Both the position numbers and the translations under genes were made by a program. The notes below the pieces were generated by a model that was not told the origin of the DNA, did not search any database, and saw only the letters and a list, made by a program, of their open reading frames with translations. Below are positions 60,382-64,000 of a stretch of DNA of 64,000 nucleotides, piece by piece (positions within the stretch are counted from its first letter, which is position 1; the number at the start of each line of letters is the position of its first letter). This DNA is from Streptococcus macacae NCTC 11558 (GTDB taxonomy: Bacteria; Bacillota; Bacilli; Lactobacillales; Streptococcaceae): assembly GCF_000187995.2 (NCBI RefSeq), contig NZ_AEUW02000001.1, positions 1,178,001-1,242,000 of the forward strand. Direction: 5' to 3'.

Positions 60382-60975
60382 TTAATCCTCTCTTAAAAAA
60401 TCCACATAAGCATTATAGGTTTCCAGTGTCTGCGGATAAATTTTCAGCCCCTTGCTGGCCAAAAAAGCAACCGTTCTGGCTGTCTCATAAGCGACAGCTC
60501 TATCCAATGATTTCTCTGCAATAGCACGGGCTTTATCCACTCCTGGAAAGTCACGGTTGCATTCAATATAATCAGCGACATAAACGATCTTATCCAAGGT
60601 TGACATCTGATGTGAGCCCACGGTATGGATCTCAATAGCGTGCAAGATTTCCTGATCCTGCAGACCTAGATCCTCTTGAATTTTATAAATACCGACCATA
60701 CCATGCCAGATATTATTGCCCCATTTTTTTAACTGCGGATCAAGACCATACTTGTCAATCAGCTCCAAAAAGGCTTGATCTGGCAATTTTTTAGCATAAT
60801 CATGCAAAAGGCCTGCTAAACCAGCTTTTTCAGTGTCATAATGATTGATCTCAGCTAGATAGATACTAGCCTTTTCGACACCAATCATGTGCCTTAGCCG
60901 CTTTTGAGAAACTTTCTCTTTGATTTTTTCAAGCAATTGCTCCCGCGTCATGGCAAGATAAGTTTCATAGGTCAT
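60382..60975 (-). CDS. yqeK: HD-domain phosphohydrolase YqeK
   Basis: A 197-residue HD protein with [40 protein letters not shown] and [27 protein letters not shown]. YqeK enzymes hydrolyse diadenosine tetraphosphate. Overlaps nadD by 4 bases. Confidence 0.94.
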   Translation of the reverse strand: MTYETYLAMTREQLLEKIKEKVSQKRLRHMIGVEKASIYLAEINHYDTEKAGLAGLLHDYAKKLPDQAFLELIDKYGLDPQLKKWGNNIWHGMVGIYKIQEDLGLQDQEILHAIEIHTVGSHQMSTLDKIVYVADYIECNRDFPGVDKARAIAEKSLDRAVAYETARTVAFLASKGLKIYPQTLETYNAYVDFLRED

Positions 60976-61604
60976 TGATAAAGTCCTTCTTTCTCAATAT
61001 AATCAAGAACTGGTTTTGGCAAGAGAAAATGCGGTTTTCTATTCTTACGGATAAAATCTCTAATCATGCTGGATGAGATATCCATCAGCGGAACATCGAC
61101 CCAAATGACTGGATAAGACGTTCCGGCTTTGTATTTAGGACGCTGTACACCTACAAACTGCACCATCTGAATCAATTTGTCAATCTTATGCCATTTAGGC
61201 AGATAATCCACCATATCAGCACCAATGATGAAATAATAATCAACATCAGGATTTTGCCCAACCAGATCCTTCATCGTATCGTAGGTATAGGAGATGCCTT
61301 TGCGCTTTAGCTCAAGGGTTTCAATATCCAGTCCTTCAATGTCATTAATAGCTAATTCTAACATCTTCAGGCGATGTTTTTCATCAATAGTCGTTTTTTT
61401 ATCCGCATGCGGCGGCTTGTATTCTGGCATGAGCAAAACCTTATCCAGGCCCAATTGCTGCCGCACCTGATCGGCCACAAGCAAATGAGCATTATGGATA
61501 GGGTTAAAATTACCGCCTAAAATACCGATTTGTTTACGATTTGTATCCTTTGTCTCAGTGTCTAATTCAACTTTTGTAAATGGTGTTAAGAGCTCTAAAG
61601 CCAT
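60972..61604 (-). CDS. nadD: Nicotinate-nucleotide adenylyltransferase
   Basis: A 210-residue enzyme of NAD synthesis that joins nicotinate mononucleotide with ATP. Motif [21 protein letters not shown] (TxGH-like) and [20 protein letters not shown] near the end. An ATG lies at 61640, but GGAGG stands 6 bases before the ATG at 61602-61604, and [15 protein letters not shown] is the normal start. Confidence 0.95.
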   Translation of the reverse strand: MALELLTPFTKVELDTETKDTNRKQIGILGGNFNPIHNAHLLVADQVRQQLGLDKVLLMPEYKPPHADKKTTIDEKHRLKMLELAINDIEGLDIETLELKRKGISYTYDTMKDLVGQNPDVDYYFIIGADMVDYLPKWHKIDKLIQMVQFVGVQRPKYKAGTSYPVIWVDVPLMDISSSMIRDFIRKNRKPHFLLPKPVLDYIEKEGLYQ

Positions 61605-61687
61605 TGCTGCCTCCAAATTTTCAGGACTTATATTTATCAACTCAAGCCAATACGTCTAAATAACCTGTTACAGTTAGTCTGAGTCTT

Positions 61688-61996
61688 TTAAACTGCCTTT
61701 ACTTTGATCGAAAGTTTCCGATTTTCCTTGCGGCTGGACTCCTTGTAGAGAATTAAAATCCGTCCGATTTTAAGAACCGTCTCAAGGCCTATTTCCTCCT
61801 CCAGCACGGCAGCAACATCAGCAAGATTTTCATCTGTATTCTGCAAAAGAGTCACCTTGATTAATTCACGCGCATCCAAGGCCTTTCTGATACTGGTTTT
61901 GATTGGGTCATTAAGCCCATTTTTTCCGATTTGAATAATGGGCTTAAGGCTATGTGCTTCTGATTTTAAAAAAGCACGCTGTTTACTTGTAAGCAT
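61688..61996 (-). CDS. yhbY: YhbY-type CRM-domain RNA-binding protein
   Basis: A 102-residue CRM-domain protein: LTSKQRAFLKSEAHSLKPIIQIGKNGLNDPIKTSIRKALDARELIKVTLLQN. Binds pre-50S ribosomal particles. Between yqeH and nadD, as in other Firmicutes. Confidence 0.94.
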   Translation of the reverse strand: MLTSKQRAFLKSEAHSLKPIIQIGKNGLNDPIKTSIRKALDARELIKVTLLQNTDENLADVAAVLEEEIGLETVLKIGRILILYKESSRKENRKLSIKVKAV

Positions 61997-62095
61997 ATTC
62001 TTTTTTTCCTTTTTTATAAAATAGCAGAGTAGGTCTGCAGTTCTTAGAATGACAAACTTAACCTTATCAGCAGCAGAAATACTGAAAAATCATGA

Positions 62096-63202
62096 TCAAA
62101 TCAAAGCTTTTCTAGTCACAACAGCCACTCCTTTTGGTGCCCAGGCAGCAAGCCGCGCCGGCCCCTTGGCACAAATCCAGCCTAAACCTGAAAAAACAAG
62201 GTCTGTTTTTTCTTCTATTCTCAATTCGTGTCTGACCAATTGAGGAAAAGCTGCGACTTCTTTCTTATCCGGCGGTGTCAAAAGACTGCCGACATGCTTG
62301 TCATAGAAAGCATCTGCAAAAGCCAGCTTAGTCCTGTGTAATTTGAGATTATTATCAAAATAAGCGGTGAAGCCCTGCCTCTCACCCTCTATAAAATCAA
62401 AACGGGCTAAGCCGCCTAAAAAGAGCGTCTGTTCCGCATTTAGCTGATAAGTCTTGGGCTTTAGTTCTTTTTTAGGGTTAATATATTTCAGATCTTTAGC
62501 AGATAAATAGTGAGCCATTTGATGGCGGTGAATAATCCCCGGTGTATCAAAGATATAAGAGCCGTCATCCAATGGGATTTCTATTTTATCCAATGTTGTT
62601 CCTGGGAACCGCGAAGCGGTGATAACATCCTTATCTCCTGTAAGCTCTTGAATCATAGCATTGATAAGCGTTGATTTACCCACATTGGTAACACCGACCA
62701 CATAGACATCCCGCCCCTGACGAAAGGTCTCAATAGCCGCTATAAGATCCTTAATAGCCTGCTTATTCTGCGCACTGGTCAGCATCACATCAAGAGGATG
62801 CAGCCCTTCTTCGTGAGCACGTTCGGTCAGCCACTGCCTTACTTTACTTGTCTTGACCGATCGAGGTAAAATATCCGATTTATTCCCCACTAAAAGAAGG
62901 TCATTGCCAGAAATAAAGCGCTGCAGACCAGGAATAACTGACCCGTTAAAATCAAAAATATCAACAACATTGACAACAAGGGCATTGCTGTCGCCTACTT
63001 CATGAAGAATCTTCAAAAAGTCATCATCTGAGAGATGCACATCCATGATGTCATTATAATGACGCAGCCTGAAACAGCGCTGACAGTATAATTCACCGCT
63101 TTCAAGACCTTTTTCCAAAGCTGATTTTGGCGTATAGCCAGCTTGATCTGGGGCTGTTGTTTGAAGGCATGCACCGCAGCCAATACAAAATAATTTTTCC
63201 AC
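62096..63202 (-). CDS. yqeH: Ribosome biogenesis GTPase YqeH
   Basis: A 368-residue circularly permuted GTPase. A zinc finger (CIGCGACLQ ... LYCQRCFRL) comes first, then G4 NKSD, G1 GVTNVGKS and G3 DTPG, which is the permuted order. It acts in 30S assembly. One base after yqeG. Confidence 0.95.
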   Translation of the reverse strand: MEKLFCIGCGACLQTTAPDQAGYTPKSALEKGLESGELYCQRCFRLRHYNDIMDVHLSDDDFLKILHEVGDSNALVVNVVDIFDFNGSVIPGLQRFISGNDLLLVGNKSDILPRSVKTSKVRQWLTERAHEEGLHPLDVMLTSAQNKQAIKDLIAAIETFRQGRDVYVVGVTNVGKSTLINAMIQELTGDKDVITASRFPGTTLDKIEIPLDDGSYIFDTPGIIHRHQMAHYLSAKDLKYINPKKELKPKTYQLNAEQTLFLGGLARFDFIEGERQGFTAYFDNNLKLHRTKLAFADAFYDKHVGSLLTPPDKKEVAAFPQLVRHELRIEEKTDLVFSGLGWICAKGPARLAAWAPKGVAVVTRKALI

Positions 63203-63742
63203 TTAAATTTCCTTTTTATAGTCAAGGGTCCCATATTTGTCTTCTAGTTTTTTCCAAACACGCCGCTCCCTTGCACGGTTAAACTTGGTATTCCAAGCAT
63301 CTGATGTAACCAGAGGCTTAACTAAAATGCTTCGAATACCTGCACGATGAGCTGCTCGAATATCTGTCATTAGCTGGTCTCCCACCATAACGACTTCCTC
63401 TTTTGAAAAACCATAACGGTTAACAGCTATATTAATCCCACGCGCAAAAGGTTTCATGGCACGGCTGACAAAATCCACATGAAACTTTTCAACAGCCCGC
63501 TTAACACGCGCATATTTATTATTAGAAACAACCACCACAGGCATATCCGCCTCAGTCATACTATCCAGCCAGTCCCTAAGCTCAGGTGTTCCATCTGGAT
63601 GATTCCAAGCTATCAAGGTATTATCCAAATCAACCAGAACAGCTTTAATCCCATACTTTCGCAGACTGTCAGGTGTCAAATCATAAACGGCTTCCACGAC
63701 AAAATCGGGTCGATAATCTTCAATAGTCACATAGTTCTCCAA
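63203..63742 (-). CDS. yqeG: YqeG-family HAD-IIIA phosphatase
   Basis: A 179-residue HAD phosphatase: VLVDLDNTLIAWNHPDGTPEL with the nucleophile Asp, VVVSNNKYARVKRA and MVGDQLMTDIRAAHRAGIRSILVKP. The family shows phosphatidylglycerophosphate phosphatase-like sequence; substrate here unproven. First gene of the yqeG operon. Confidence 0.94.
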   Translation of the reverse strand: MENYVTIEDYRPDFVVEAVYDLTPDSLRKYGIKAVLVDLDNTLIAWNHPDGTPELRDWLDSMTEADMPVVVVSNNKYARVKRAVEKFHVDFVSRAMKPFARGINIAVNRYGFSKEEVVMVGDQLMTDIRAAHRAGIRSILVKPLVTSDAWNTKFNRARERRVWKKLEDKYGTLDYKKEI

Positions 63743-63797
63743 ATAAGATATTACCCTTTATTCTATCATAAAATAAAGAATAAGGCGAGAAGGAAAA

Positions 63798-63836
63798 AGC
63801 CCTGCTGTCAGTAAAAACAGCTAGGGCTTCAATTTT
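63798..63836. terminator. Bidirectional terminator before the yqeG operon
   Basis: AAGCCCTGCTGT pairs with ACAGCTAGGGCTT (one-base bulge), 63797-63829, with A-rich DNA on one side and AATTTTT on the other. Confidence 0.75.
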
Positions 63837-64000
63837 TAATTGTCGTAAATAAAGGTCAGCTTAGCATCAGGATAAACAGATTTAAACAGAAGTTTATAAT
63901 AATTTTCAGCCGATTTTTTTATCATATCAGAATACTGTTTTAAATATTTTTTCTGTTCTTTATTTGTTAGCGAGGCGCTCACTACTTTACCTGTATCTAT
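63836..64000 (-). CDS. Unidentified protein, C-terminal part
   Basis: The minus strand is open from the right edge to a TAA at 63836-63838: 54 residues reading DTGKVVSASLTNKEQKKYLK and SAENYYKLLFKSVYPDAKLT and ending FIYDN. The gene starts outside the window. No domain can be recognised from this tail. Confidence 0.55.
   Translation of the reverse strand: MDTGKVVSASLTNKEQKKYLKQYSDMIKKSAENYYKLLFKSVYPDAKLTFIYDN

Overview
The window is chromosomal DNA of a low-GC streptococcus, probably from the mutans group. The reasons are an S16-family SepM-like peptidase beside coaD and rsmD, a copY-copA-copZ copper operon, nagA beside an ABC/LytTR/DUF3021 operon, the two-subunit glyQ/glyS with a T-box, and the operon yqeG-yqeH-yhbY-nadD-yqeK-rsfS-methyltransferase-ylbM. 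Nearly all genes read on the minus strand. The species call rests on recognised gene content and order, not on a database search.

Layout. 1-9 kb: tail of a DUF975 membrane protein, a heterodimeric ABC exporter, VanZ-like protein, rlmN, yutD, sepM, coaD, rsmD. 9-13 kb: a decayed chorismate mutase gene, a secreted helical-repeat protein, a YjbR/EVE-like protein, and a divergent HxlR regulator/quinone reductase pair. 13-21 kb is the first accessory stretch: Fic protein, RelBE-type toxin-antitoxin, two AT-rich membrane proteins, then valS with an extra membrane-protein gene wedged between its T-box leader and its start. 21-26 kb: small housekeeping genes, a solitary tRNA-Thr, nrdI, rlmD, recX, DUF402 and DUF960 genes. 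26-32 kb: a complete rRNA operon (16S-tRNA-Ala-23S-5S) followed by Val, Asp, Lys, Leu, Thr tRNAs and a broken last tRNA that looks like a Gly/Glu chimera. 32-46 kb: DUF896 protein, glyS, glyQ with T-box, a MarR/SRPBCC/EVE operon with a perfect palindromic operator, nagA, an ABC/LytTR/DUF3021 operon, a HAD phosphatase and copYAZ. 46-54 kb: proS-eep-cdsA-uppS, yajC, a thioredoxin-like protein, yebC and ylbM. 54.7-58.8 kb is the second accessory stretch, inserted between ylbM and its usual methyltransferase neighbour. 58.9-64 kb: the conserved yqeG-to-methyltransferase operon and the tail of one more gene.

The most interesting element is the 54.7-58.8 kb module. It carries a lipase-fold protein (Ser137/Asp215/His241) with a long helical C-terminal half, two small helical proteins downstream, two paralogous lipoproteins upstream, and a second lipase gene cut off immediately after the catalytic serine motif. 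This layout resembles type VII secreted lipase toxins of reversed domain order with helical partner proteins and lipoprotein immunity (the TslA/TilA type of Staphylococcus aureus). The junction holds a duplicated 5' end of ylbM. The 310-codon frame inserted at valS likewise repeats the ribosome-binding region of its target. Both suggest insertion at start codons of housekeeping genes.

Other structure: three RUP-like palindromic repeats, one nested inside another; a tandem hairpin duplication in the glyQS T-box leader; and a further streptococcal intergenic repeat before rsfS.
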